From a virus, in the IMG/VR virus record IMGVR_UViG_3300038701_001349, positions 1 to 39,042 of that record: a stretch of 39,042 nucleotides of DNA, one strand, 5' to 3'. Under the pieces are notes generated by a model. It was not told where the DNA came from and ran no database searches. It saw only the letters and a program-made list of their open reading frames with translations. A program made the position numbers and the translations under genes. Position 1 is the first letter of the stretch. Each line of letters begins with the position of its first letter. Of the stretch, positions 1 through 5,988 are shown one piece after another.

Positions 1-126
1 TCGCTGGTAATAATAAGTATTAACAAAATCATCATAGTCGTCTGGGTGAATGTCGTATTCTCCAATTGCCCTTCTATACATAATTCACCTATCGTTAATT
101 AATGGCGCGAGGCGCGGGATTCAAAC
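1..126. repeat. Terminal direct repeat, left copy
   Basis: Bases 1-126 are identical to 38914-39039. After base 126 the copies differ (ccg here, tcc at the right end), but the right copy has only three more bases. The repeat covers the start of the gene at 38749-38994 and the 3' end of the cloverleaf-like RNA. The simplest reading is assembly overlap of a circular or circularly permuted genome. A physical short terminal repeat, as in T7-like phages, is possible but not required. Confidence 0.9.
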
Positions 127-243
127 CCGCTAAGCAACTGTCGATTATCCTTACCGTCATTGGCCATTGTCCGGTGGCTAACGGGTTCCGCTCTAACAAT
201 TTGTTGCCCTTCACTTATCGCGTTCCATAAGCTGTTACCTCGC
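103..243 (-). ncRNA. Cloverleaf-like RNA with tRNA-type 3' end
   Basis: On the minus strand the 5' seven bases GCGAGGT (243-237) pair fully, with one G-U, to GCCTCGC (113-107). These are followed by a discriminator G and an encoded CCA (105-103). A perfect T-arm lies just inside: stem GCGGG/CCCGC with loop TTTGAAT (130-114). A D-arm-like hairpin CTTAT/ATAAG with GG in the loop lies at 231-214. A third stem, GCAAC (207-203) with GTTGC (138-134), encloses a 64-nt loop where an anticodon loop of 7 would be expected. At 141 nt it is too long for a normal tRNA, and I cannot assign an anticodon. It could be a tRNA with an insertion, a decayed tRNA, or a tRNA-mimicking RNA. A perfect hairpin (256-273) separates it from the upstream gene. 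Confidence 0.5.
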
Positions 244-274
244 ATTACTCTGTATCACTACGTCTGTGTAGTGG

Positions 275-502
275 TTATTTAACTAACTCATCCTCTATTA
301 CTGCGACAAAATCACTTTCGCAGGAGTATTTAGCATTAAAAATCCAATTGCCATTTGGTATATACTCCTCATAATCCTCTTTGAATACGCAATACTTCCT
401 TGCTAACTGTCTTGCTTTAGCGATTGCCTTGTCTTTGTTTTTATAAGGCATTAGCTCAATATCGGCATGACGATCATTAATTAAAATATTGTATATTTTC
501 AT
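275..502 (-). CDS. Hypothetical protein, 75 aa
   Basis: Small soluble protein with many Lys, Asp and Tyr residues and no cysteine pair suggesting a zinc site. I do not recognise a family. It belongs to the leftward early operon, between the Gly-Trp-Cys-motif gene at 536-1174 and the cloverleaf-like RNA, and may share a transcript with that RNA. It ends only 32 nt before the RNA's 5' end. It is an open frame with clean ends on the same strand as its neighbours, which is the main support. Confidence 0.6.
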   Translation of the reverse strand: MKIYNILINDRHADIELMPYKNKDKAIAKARQLARKYCVFKEDYEEYIPNGNWIFNAKYSCESDFVAVIEDELVK

Positions 503-535
503 CTATTCACTCCTATAATGACGTGCTGGGGTTAG

Positions 536-1174
536 TCATCTAAATGCCTCCAATCCCTGATACCTTCTGTTACGCTCACTGTTAAGTATTTCTTGCGCTC
601 TCCTTATGCTGCTCGCAGTCAAGGAAACGGTTTCACTGTTCTCTCTTGGAACTATGTTTGGTTCTTGTCTGCGTGGAGACTGTTCTGCTGCATCCCATCC
701 AATCCATCGTGGCTGTCTCGTGAGATGGTTGCCACTCATAAAGACACGACCCATATCAAACCAACCAGATATTGCTTCCGCATAGAAGGCGTCCCGCATG
801 GTCTGAAGCGATAAATCCGAACTAGTCCTAAACGTCGAAGGCCAAGGAGTAGACAATCCTTTTGTCTTTAACCAGGGCTTTAGTGATGGGTGTTGAGTGC
901 AGACAGAGTAATAATTAGCCTCTGCATTGCCTCGTTTCTTCATGTAAACCCGATTCTTGCTCTTGGAAATACACAGATAGGGCCGCCACTTCCCGCCAGT
1001 TTTTGTATGAATAATAGACAGGGGATTATGCTCGGTGTAATCCTCGTATTCAGGTTTTGAATTAGCTATACACCATCCGCTTCCGTCCCCAAAGAACACC
1101 GCTTCAAGCCATGATTTAACCTCATAGATTCTGTACTTATTTTCAATAATAAGATCAGGGTCTCTCAGATACAT
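536..1174 (-). CDS. Gly-Trp-Cys-motif protein next to attP, 212 aa
   Basis: The N-terminal part (about residues 15-70) reads like a family seen in phages and giant viruses, with pattern Y-(x)-V-x-(S/T)-W-x-E-A ... G-D-G-(S/T)-G-W-C-I-(A/S), then a later segment resembling 'IIxxKTG'. I recognise this pattern but know no activity for it. The C-terminal third is Arg-, Ser- and Gln-rich and probably disordered. The gene is the first past attP on the side opposite integrase. After integration it would sit at one prophage end, a usual place for lysogenic-conversion genes. No signal peptide or membrane segment is visible. Function unknown. Confidence 0.65.
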   Translation of the reverse strand: MYLRDPDLIIENKYRIYEVKSWLEAVFFGDGSGWCIANSKPEYEDYTEHNPLSIIHTKTGGKWRPYLCISKSKNRVYMKKRGNAEANYYSVCTQHPSLKPWLKTKGLSTPWPSTFRTSSDLSLQTMRDAFYAEAISGWFDMGRVFMSGNHLTRQPRWIGWDAAEQSPRRQEPNIVPRENSETVSLTASSIRRAQEILNSERNRRYQGLEAFR

Positions 1175-1253
1175 ATCATTAACCTACCGTTCATTTTCCA
1201 AGTTTTTTTCCAAGGTTTTAGGCACAACGAGGGTATATCCCTCGCCAAAAGGG

Positions 1254-1273
1254 TGGCGGTACTGATTGGCGGT
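1254..1273 (+). repeat. Integrase arm-type sites, left pair
   Basis: Two direct copies of TGGCGGT (1254-1260 and 1267-1273) are spaced 13 bp apart, about 75-95 bp left of the attP core. Two more copies in the same orientation lie right of the core. This is the arrangement expected for arm-type sites bound by the N-terminal domain of a tyrosine integrase. The assignment is inferred from position and repetition. Confidence 0.6.
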
Positions 1274-1347
1274 TACTTGGGTTAAACTGGGTGTTTTATG
1301 GGTGGCTGAGGCTAATAAAATCAACCACTTAGGTATGCGCGTAGAAC

Positions 1348-1401
1348 TTAAAATCCCTCGGTAGAAATACCGTGCCGGTTCGACTCCGGCCCCGGGCACC
1401 A
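1348..1401 (+). other. attP: attP core: 3' part of tRNA-Leu(UAA)
   Basis: These 54 bases match the 3' portion of a bacterial tRNA-Leu(UAA). They hold the last base before and the whole of the TAA anticodon, the 3' anticodon stem TCCCT, a long variable arm (CGGTAGAAATACCG), a T-arm GCCGG-TTCGACT-CCGGC, the acceptor strand CCCGGGC, A and CCA. The 5' half of the tRNA is absent: the bases before 1348 do not complete the anticodon stem. Integration would therefore restore the host tRNA 3' end. The integrase stop codon lies about 70 bp away. Similarity to the tRNA begins in the anticodon loop, a common crossover site for tyrosine integrases. Confidence 0.9.
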
Positions 1402-1449
1402 TTCTAGATAGTGTTTTAGAGTGGTTTAGCATACTCTTATATACACTAG

Positions 1450-1468
1450 TGGCGGTTAGAGTGGCGGT
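1450..1468 (+). repeat. Integrase arm-type sites, right pair
   Basis: Two direct copies of TGGCGGT (1450-1456 and 1462-1468) lie between the attP core and the integrase stop. They have the same orientation as the left pair at 1254-1273. The copies sit in a shared context, AGTGGCGGT followed by T/A and A. Arm-site function is inferred. Confidence 0.6.
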
Positions 1469-1473
1469 AAACA

Positions 1474-2385
1474 TCATCCTAGCTTCTCCACAACTTCTTG
1501 CAGATGTTCGTCTGTAAGGTGTGTATATCGGTTAGTCATCGTTGGTGTTGAGTGGCCCAGCAAAGTGCCGATCTCCTTCAATGTAGCCCCTTTAGCAGCT
1601 AGTAAGCTGGCGTATGTATGTCTCAGGTCGTGGAATCGAATATGTTTCATGCCTACTTCCTCTCTAGCCCTTTCAAACCCAACTCTGAGACTTCGCTCTG
1701 TAACCATGAGTGGAATGCAGGACGAAATATCTTGTATTCGTTTTGGTATAGGAATGACTCTAGGTCGTCCATTTTTTGTTCTAGCTCCAAGCAAAATGTA
1801 GTTGCCTCGGATGTTTTCTCTTGTAAGGCTAAGTAATTCAGAACGCCGCAGACCCGTGTACGCAGCAAGTCTAATCGCGAATGCAACTTGTGGATCTGGA
1901 CACGCTCTTTCAAGCTGTCCCACCTGGCCGACTGATAAATAGTAGTGTCTTTCATTGTTTTCACTCAGTAATTTGATTTTGGGCACCGAATTAATATAAC
2001 CCCACTCAACAGCGCAATTACATATCTTCCGCAATAGCGCAAGTCGTCTATTAATTGTGGCCGGTGCGAGTTGTTGCCCGTCCGTTTTGATAGCCTGTAC
2101 CACTGAAGGAATATCGTTAAAGCTTTTGCCTCGTATAAATGGCTGAATAAGACGCGCCTTTGAAAGCAATGTATCGTATGACTTAAGTCTGAGCGCATCA
2201 GTTTTAAGGTATTGCAATAAGACTTCCTCAATTCCCCGTCTAACAAGAGTATTTGATTCCAGTTCATGTCTTAGCCTGCCTTCAAGTTTCTTTGCTTCTG
2301 CCTGGGATTTAGCAGTTCGTCTAATTCGTTGGCCAGCGGCATAGACCTCGACGAGATATCCAGTTTTTGTTTTTCTAATGGACAT
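1474..2385 (-). CDS. int: Tyrosine integrase
   Basis: A 303-aa site-specific recombinase that would join attP to the tRNA-Leu(UAA) gene and, with an excisionase, reverse the reaction. The N-terminus (residues 1-40) has the short beta-rich arm-binding pattern (KTKTGYLVEVYAAGQRIRR). A core-binding region follows to about residue 165. The catalytic domain shows Arg in TGLRRSE, HDLRH (His-x-x-Arg), LLGH, and the nucleophile Tyr in NRYTH near the C-terminus, so the active-site set is complete. A GAGGGG ribosome-binding site precedes the ATG. Its 5' end lies inside the Xis-like gene, and it is directly followed by attP. Confidence 0.95.
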   Translation of the reverse strand: MSIRKTKTGYLVEVYAAGQRIRRTAKSQAEAKKLEGRLRHELESNTLVRRGIEEVLLQYLKTDALRLKSYDTLLSKARLIQPFIRGKSFNDIPSVVQAIKTDGQQLAPATINRRLALLRKICNCAVEWGYINSVPKIKLLSENNERHYYLSVGQVGQLERACPDPQVAFAIRLAAYTGLRRSELLSLTRENIRGNYILLGARTKNGRPRVIPIPKRIQDISSCIPLMVTERSLRVGFERAREEVGMKHIRFHDLRHTYASLLAAKGATLKEIGTLLGHSTPTMTNRYTHLTDEHLQEVVEKLG

Positions 2386-2558
2386 ATATACCCCTCAATC
2401 GATCCTAAAAATTCATCTAATGCTTCTATTCTATAACGATATGACTTGGCTGTTTTGCCTGTTTTAATTACCTTCACACGGCCAATGTCAACGTGACGCC
2501 TGAATTGAGTCAGGGATATACCGCAATATTTAGCCGCTTCTCTGTTATTTAACAGCAT
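2271..2558 (-). CDS. xis: Excisionase-like helix-turn-helix protein
   Basis: A small DNA-binding protein (95 aa from this ATG; an in-frame ATG at 2579 gives 102). Residues 2-55 read as a helix-turn-helix_17/AlpA-type domain: LLNNREAAKYCGIS, FRRHVDIGRVKVI, YRYRIEALDEFLGS. The domain begins right at the chosen start. A basic Gln/Lys/Asn-rich tail follows. Position directly before int suggests an excisionase (recombination directionality factor). Its last 115 nt overlap int in another frame, and its start overlaps the HTH/GIY-YIG gene. It could instead be a regulator of int; the excisionase role is inferred. Confidence 0.7.
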   Translation of the reverse strand: MLLNNREAAKYCGISLTQFRRHVDIGRVKVIKTGKTAKSYRYRIEALDEFLGSIEGYICPLEKQKLDISSRSMPLANELDELLNPRQKQRNLKAG

Positions 2559-3162
2559 AACGCTCAAGCACCTCATCATCGATATCTTTTCTTCCTGGAG
2601 CCAGTAATATCCCTCTCTCAGTAAAGTTATATTTTGGCTTTAATTCTCTTATTATCGCTCCTTCAACCTCATCTAGTTGCTGGCTTGGTACAGGAACCAG
2701 GTAAGCATTATCAAATATCTTGTCTCCTTGAATGTGAGTGGCAATTCTGGCCGCAGGACTGACGCTTTGTCCCACGTAAACAACTTCAGAGTTGTGAACG
2801 AGCATATACACGCCAGGAGGGCATAGAAACGCAGAGATATCTCTTAACCCTGTTATCTCTCGGATAGCCTCTGGCGCTTCTTTAGCTATAGGCGGATCAA
2901 CCATTAGCCTTAAGTGAACGGATAGTTCAGCCCCTTCCACTCTATTGAGTAGGTTTTCTGCACACCATTTTTTAACTTCACTTAACTGAAATAATGGCTC
3001 GCCATGTTCTATTCTCCAGTGAGGTATGTGATGCGAGTTTGCAAACTCTAAAAGCCTGTCTACATCAATCCCGATTGAATCAGAAACTTGCTGAGCAGTC
3101 TTAAGCCCCGTTGGCCACGCTTTATCTTTATCTGCGTAATGAACTCTTTTTTCAATTGCCAT
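2545..3162 (-). CDS. Helix-turn-helix / GIY-YIG nuclease fusion
   Basis: A 205-aa protein. Residues 18-70 look like an excisionase/MerR-type winged helix (LKTAQQVSDSIGI, HIPHWRIEHGEPLFQLSEVKKW). Residues 116-180 form a GIY-YIG endonuclease core: GVY at 117-119, YVG at 129-131, Arg139 and His143 in the following helix, metal-ligand Glu167, and Lys-Pro-Lys-Tyr-Asn at 175-179. A similar layout is known in predicted DNA-nicking proteins, but I know no named homologue. It overlaps the Xis-like gene and is therefore probably co-expressed with xis and int. A TATAAT sits directly before the ATG, which is too close to serve this start well. Homing, DNA processing during excision, and defence are all possible. 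Confidence 0.75.
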   Translation of the reverse strand: MAIEKRVHYADKDKAWPTGLKTAQQVSDSIGIDVDRLLEFANSHHIPHWRIEHGEPLFQLSEVKKWCAENLLNRVEGAELSVHLRLMVDPPIAKEAPEAIREITGLRDISAFLCPPGVYMLVHNSEVVYVGQSVSPAARIATHIQGDKIFDNAYLVPVPSQQLDEVEGAIIRELKPKYNFTERGILLAPGRKDIDDEVLERYAVK

Positions 3163-3202
3163 ATTATAATTTGTCCAGTTTGGGGTTAATCTTTAGGTTC
3201 AT

Positions 3203-3388
3203 TTAAAAAGTAGAGTCCGTTGTGGTTGAAGTCCATCTGCCTCGATCTCTGTTTAAATTAGCTCGATCTTCTCTAATGCGCTCATGCCCGCAAGACAAGC
3301 ATCTTATTCCTGAGTAATCCGTCCTATGAAAAATCTCATATCTATGAGATTTACACATTGAGCATGTTTCGATTATGTTTATATTCAT
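3203..3388 (-). CDS. Small zinc-ribbon protein, 61 aa
   Basis: Two Cys-x-x-Cys pairs (CSMC near residue 9 and CLSC near residue 31) make a likely one-zinc ribbon. A basic, Arg-rich C-terminus could contact nucleic acid. It lies in the leftward operon directly after the gene at 3390-3575, separated by one base. Role unknown. Confidence 0.6.
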   Translation of the reverse strand: MNINIIETCSMCKSHRYEIFHRTDYSGIRCLSCGHERIREDRANLNRDRGRWTSTTTDSTF

Positions 3389-3389
3389 A

Positions 3390-3575
3390 TCAATCTTCTA
3401 TGATTTCACAAGAGCCATCCACGTGGTTCCATATCCAATCAACCCAAAACTCATGCAGGTAATCGGCTTTCTGTTGCTCTGTTTCAAGCGAGTTGTATTC
3501 ATCCTCGTCAATTTCCATTTCGTCTGTTTGAACACAACCAGCAAGACCAATTGATAGTCTTAATTCTGCTTTCAT
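3390..3575 (-). CDS. Small acidic phage protein, 61 aa
   Basis: Acidic protein beginning with a beta-strand-like stretch (LRLSIGLAGCVQ), then ExEDEYNSLETEQQK and FWVDWIWNHV. This resembles a small conserved phage family of unknown function with an 'sIGL-G' start and a Trp-rich end. Translation starts at an AGGTGATATATG cassette shared with two other genes in this operon. Confidence 0.6.
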   Translation of the reverse strand: MKAELRLSIGLAGCVQTDEMEIDEDEYNSLETEQQKADYLHEFWVDWIWNHVDGSCEIIED

Positions 3576-3582
3576 ATATCAC

Positions 3583-3744
3583 CTAGTCTTTATGTGGGGG
3601 CAGAGGACTCCAGAATAAGTACCCATGTTTAAAGCAGTACTTAACTTCTGTGTGCCAAGCACGATAAACGGCTTGCCTTCTACTAAAGCGCCATCGATGC
3701 CAGTTGTAGGGATGTTCATTATCTTCTGACCATGTATTATTCAT
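3583..3744 (-). CDS. Small Trp/Tyr-rich protein, 53 aa
   Basis: A short open frame starts at the ATG that overlaps the stop of the gene above it (TAATG at 3746-3742). It is rich in Trp, Tyr and His (five Trp, four Tyr) and basic in the middle. No family recognised. The stop/start overlap and the fit into the otherwise empty gap support a real gene. Confidence 0.55.
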   Translation of the reverse strand: MNNTWSEDNEHPYNWHRWRFSRRQAVYRAWHTEVKYCFKHGYLFWSPLPPHKD

Positions 3745-3911
3745 TACCCCAACGGCCCTCTTAAAATTTTAGCGCCATCAGGTGTGACCATGTACACCTT
3801 GACCTCTTTCTCTTTATAGGCTTGTGCAAACATCTTTGTGCAGCTATACATTGTGATACAAAAAGCCACAACACAGATTAATGTGATAAATATCTTGCTG
3901 TCTTCAGTCAT
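3744..3911 (-). CDS. Small single-pass membrane protein, 55 aa
   Basis: Starting at the ATG that overlaps the end of the preceding gene, the protein has one hydrophobic segment (about residues 6-26, FITLICVVAFCITMYSCT) and a basic then mixed C-terminal tail. An upstream in-frame ATG would give 75 aa but lies deep in the neighbouring gene. Probably an inner-membrane protein; function unknown. Confidence 0.55.
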   Translation of the reverse strand: MTEDSKIFITLICVVAFCITMYSCTKMFAQAYKEKEVKVYMVTPDGAKILRGPLG

Positions 3912-4173
3912 GGTTCTCATCCTCAAACTCATAAGAATAACGAACACGCTTATGGATAAAGCTATACACACGCTCGAACTTTTCCTTCATCGCTTTTTCA
4001 TTCGCGGTACTTGGTTCGCCGCTTAACTTCTCGTTCGCCCATTCAAAAAAATCATAGACTTCACGGGCTAATTCCTGATTCGCTAACCAACAGACCAGAT
4101 CACCATCTTTCAGGTCGTTAAGGTTGCCTACGTCGATTATTTCTTGTTCCTGGCCTGTGTCTAGCGGTGACAT
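3904..4173 (-). CDS. Hypothetical protein, 89 aa
   Basis: Soluble, charged, helix-rich protein with no family I recognise. It starts at an AGGAGTAAATAATG initiation site, shared with the next gene upstream, and overlaps its neighbours by a few bases at both ends. It is a standard small early phage gene. Confidence 0.6.
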   Translation of the reverse strand: MSPLDTGQEQEIIDVGNLNDLKDGDLVCWLANQELAREVYDFFEWANEKLSGEPSTANEKAMKEKFERVYSFIHKRVRYSYEFEDENHD

Positions 4174-4409
4174 TATTTACTCCTAGGTTGCGAGGATGTG
4201 TCCCAGTTATTCCATCCTCTCGGCGGCACTAATGGGCAATCTTGCGTATGATGTCTCATGCCAAACCATGTAACACCTTCTGGCAAATATTTTGGATCGC
4301 CGCTAGAAAAGTATGACAACATTGATGCAAGCCATTCTTGTCGCGCTTCATCCGTTAACCTTCCAGGAGTTAAGTCATGGTTAAATTCAAGCATTGATCT
4401 ATTACTCAT
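4173..4409 (-). CDS. Hypothetical protein, 78 aa
   Basis: Soluble protein with a Pro/Trp/Gly-rich second half (PRGWNNWD). No family recognised. It shares the AGGAGTAAATAATG start with the gene at 3904-4173, and its stop overlaps the start of that gene by one base. Confidence 0.6.
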   Translation of the reverse strand: MSNRSMLEFNHDLTPGRLTDEARQEWLASMLSYFSSGDPKYLPEGVTWFGMRHHTQDCPLVPPRGWNNWDTSSQPRSK

Positions 4410-4735
4410 TATTTACTCCTGTGTTTGTAGGTGTCTTCTTTTCGCATTTCACCACGCTTAACCATGTGCTTCTCTTTTATTGCCTGCTGAACATGCCAAG
4501 GCAATCCTTCCTCTACAAAATATTTGTCGTAATTTTCAGCCAGCATATCGATGTCATATTGCGCTGCTTGTTTTTTAGCCCCCGCCTTAGTTGGCGCTTC
4601 TCCAATAATTGCCTTTCCGTAAATTAATAAATATTTTCTTTTGGCTTCTTTAAAGATAAAAATATGCTCTAAATTATCACTCACTGGCTTTACGTACTTT
4701 GTATACGGGCCTTCAAATGGAATCTTATTACTCAT
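4409..4735 (-). CDS. Hypothetical protein, 108 aa
   Basis: Basic, soluble protein. The segment YLLIYGKAIIGEAPTKAGAKKQA suggests a beta hairpin followed by a Lys/Ala helix. No family recognised. It starts at the AGGTGATATATG cassette and overlaps the next gene by one base. Confidence 0.6.
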   Translation of the reverse strand: MSNKIPFEGPYTKYVKPVSDNLEHIFIFKEAKRKYLLIYGKAIIGEAPTKAGAKKQAAQYDIDMLAENYDKYFVEEGLPWHVQQAIKEKHMVKRGEMRKEDTYKHRSK

Positions 4736-4748
4736 ATATCACCTATTG

Positions 4749-4967
4749 TTATCCTATATCCTTCATTACTTGATCATTCCAAGGACGATTAATACTGTCT
4801 AAGGTATTTGCAATATCTCGCAGCACATACGATGGCAAATATCCTGATTTATCTTTATCCGCCCACCAATTAAAGTAACCATCCTCAGATTTAATTAATT
4901 CGCCAATTTTTATATTGTTCATAAAGACTTCAAGATAATTCTTATGTTCTTTATATGTTGGCTTCAT
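4749..4967 (-). CDS. Hypothetical protein, 72 aa
   Basis: Small soluble protein with pattern YLEVFMNNIKIGEL ... GYFNWW ... LPSYVLRDIANTLDSIN. This resembles small phage proteins of unknown role that pair a beta hairpin with a helix. It starts at the AGGTGATATATG cassette. It lies downstream of the recombination genes, after a possible weak terminator. Confidence 0.6.
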   Translation of the reverse strand: MKPTYKEHKNYLEVFMNNIKIGELIKSEDGYFNWWADKDKSGYLPSYVLRDIANTLDSINRPWNDQVMKDIG

Positions 4968-4985
4968 ATATCACCTCTTAAATAA

Positions 4986-5003
4986 GCGCCCGTTTCCAGG
5001 CGC
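4986..5003 (-). terminator. Possible weak terminator after ssb-like gene
   Basis: On the minus strand GCGCCT and GGGCGC form a 6-bp stem (one G-U) around a 6-base loop, followed by a poor U tract (TTATTT). It lies between the SSB-like gene and the next leftward gene. It may attenuate rather than stop transcription. Confidence 0.35.
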
Positions 5004-5039
5004 AGTAGTTTGGAGTAGTGCATATATCCGTGCACACGG

Positions 5040-5300
5040 TTAGAACGGAAGGTCACTAAGATCATCAATTTCAGTGGCGGCACTGGCTGCTTCAGCATTG
5101 GGTTTCCAGTTACTAACCTCTGCGTACCATTTGCCACCTTTGGATTCCTTAACATCAATGTTAATCCAGTCATCGTCTTTACCTCGAAGCCAGTTGCCTA
5201 AGTCCTTGCGCTTGATTGAAATATTGCACTTGACAAAATCCGGTGCTTTATCGCTAGGAGCTTTAACAATTAGCCCATCTACAAATTCTTTGTCTGCCAT
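5040..5300 (-). CDS. SSB-like acidic-tail protein paired with Erf
   Basis: An 86-aa protein whose last residues, DDLSDLPF, copy the acidic, Phe-terminated tail that bacterial and phage single-strand DNA-binding proteins use to recruit partners. The body has alternating strands (FVKCNISIKRKDL, WINIDVKESKGGKWYAEVSNW), consistent with a small OB-like fold. It directly follows erf, with the stop and start overlapping by one base. A role in coating single strands for Erf is inferred. It is shorter than a classical SSB. Confidence 0.65.
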   Translation of the reverse strand: MADKEFVDGLIVKAPSDKAPDFVKCNISIKRKDLGNWLRGKDDDWINIDVKESKGGKWYAEVSNWKPNAEAASAATEIDDLSDLPF

Positions 5301-5986
5301 TACGCTGCTACCTCTTTGTTAGTTCCAAAATGTGCTTCTCTAAATTCTGCTGTCTTCATTACCCTTCTTTCTTCTGTGGTGAACGGGCCGTTTTTACTTG
5401 GGGCAACCCAGATAGATTTCATTTCATCTTCTGTCAGCTCATACCAAGCTTCGGCAGCCTTGCCTAACTCACCCGTTGCAATCCCTTCCTTAATTACATC
5501 AATCGTTGCCTGATGCTGTTTAATGGCTTTCTGCAACTCGCCTGCATAATCAATATTGTCTTTCTCAGGATCGTCACCAGTCTCTAATGCAAAGGCTTTA
5601 AGTAAGCCGTACTTGTAAGCGTAGGAAACCGCTTTACCTGGCCCTTTGTCCTGGTTATCAACGCCGTAGCCAAATGTGCTAATAACAAATTTATCTTCCG
5701 GCTGGTCAATGTTGATAAATGTCATATCTATAATGACCTCTGTTCTGTTCCCATCCTGCCTGTATTCTTTAACGTCAGGCAAGCAGTAAACACCATGCTT
5801 AACAAACATCTCATGGCACCTTGCGGTTACTGCGTCATGTCCAACAAATGAGTATTGGTTGTTTACTTTCTTGTCTTCTTTCTGGATGTATTTAAGTTCA
5901 CCCATAATCGCTAACATGCGTTGATAGATATTCATATTCTTTTGTTCCTGTTCTTCTTGTTGTGCTTGATTTTCAAAATCAGTCAT
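5300..5986 (-). CDS. erf: ERF-family single-strand annealing protein
   Basis: A 228-aa recombinase of the ERF superfamily, which anneals complementary single strands for phage recombination and genome circularisation. Diagnostic stretches are IQKEDKKVNNQYSFVGHDAV near residue 37, YGVDNQDKGPGKAVSYAYKYGLLKAF, and LETGDDPEKD near residue 140. The last of these is the ERF signature. The N-terminus is Gln/Glu-rich. The start is the ATG at 5986 behind AGAGG; a GTG one codon earlier is possible. Pairing with the downstream SSB-like gene is typical. Confidence 0.9.
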   Translation of the reverse strand: MTDFENQAQQEEQEQKNMNIYQRMLAIMGELKYIQKEDKKVNNQYSFVGHDAVTARCHEMFVKHGVYCLPDVKEYRQDGNRTEVIIDMTFINIDQPEDKFVISTFGYGVDNQDKGPGKAVSYAYKYGLLKAFALETGDDPEKDNIDYAGELQKAIKQHQATIDVIKEGIATGELGKAAEAWYELTEDEMKSIWVAPSKNGPFTTEERRVMKTAEFREAHFGTNKEVAA

Positions 5987-5988
5987 CA

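Noticed and set aside
593-814. Plus-strand 73-aa open frame
   Set aside because: Lies antisense inside the 212-aa gene at 536-1174, with no ribosome-binding site and opposite to all neighbouring genes.
1330-1401. A complete phage-encoded tRNA-Leu gene
   Set aside because: The 5' half (acceptor strand, D-arm and 5' anticodon stem) is missing; the sequence before 1348 does not pair with the anticodon stem. It is an attachment-site core.
1184-1477. 97-aa minus-strand open frame spanning attP, just after integrase
   Set aside because: Its middle (VPGAGVEPARYFYR) is the familiar false translation of a tRNA gene read backwards. The frame crosses the attP core and would be split on integration.
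1653-2267. Two minus-strand open frames of about 100 aa in other phases
   Set aside because: They lie inside the integrase gene, which has all catalytic motifs. No family resemblance in the alternative phases.
3163-3180. TATAAT directly before the HTH/GIY-YIG start as a promoter
   Set aside because: The -10 abuts the ATG, so transcription would begin inside the coding region; no convincing -35 at 16-18 bases.
4964-5173. 69-aa minus-strand open frame
   Set aside because: It overlaps most of the SSB-like gene in another phase, crosses the weak terminator, and its product looks like random translation.
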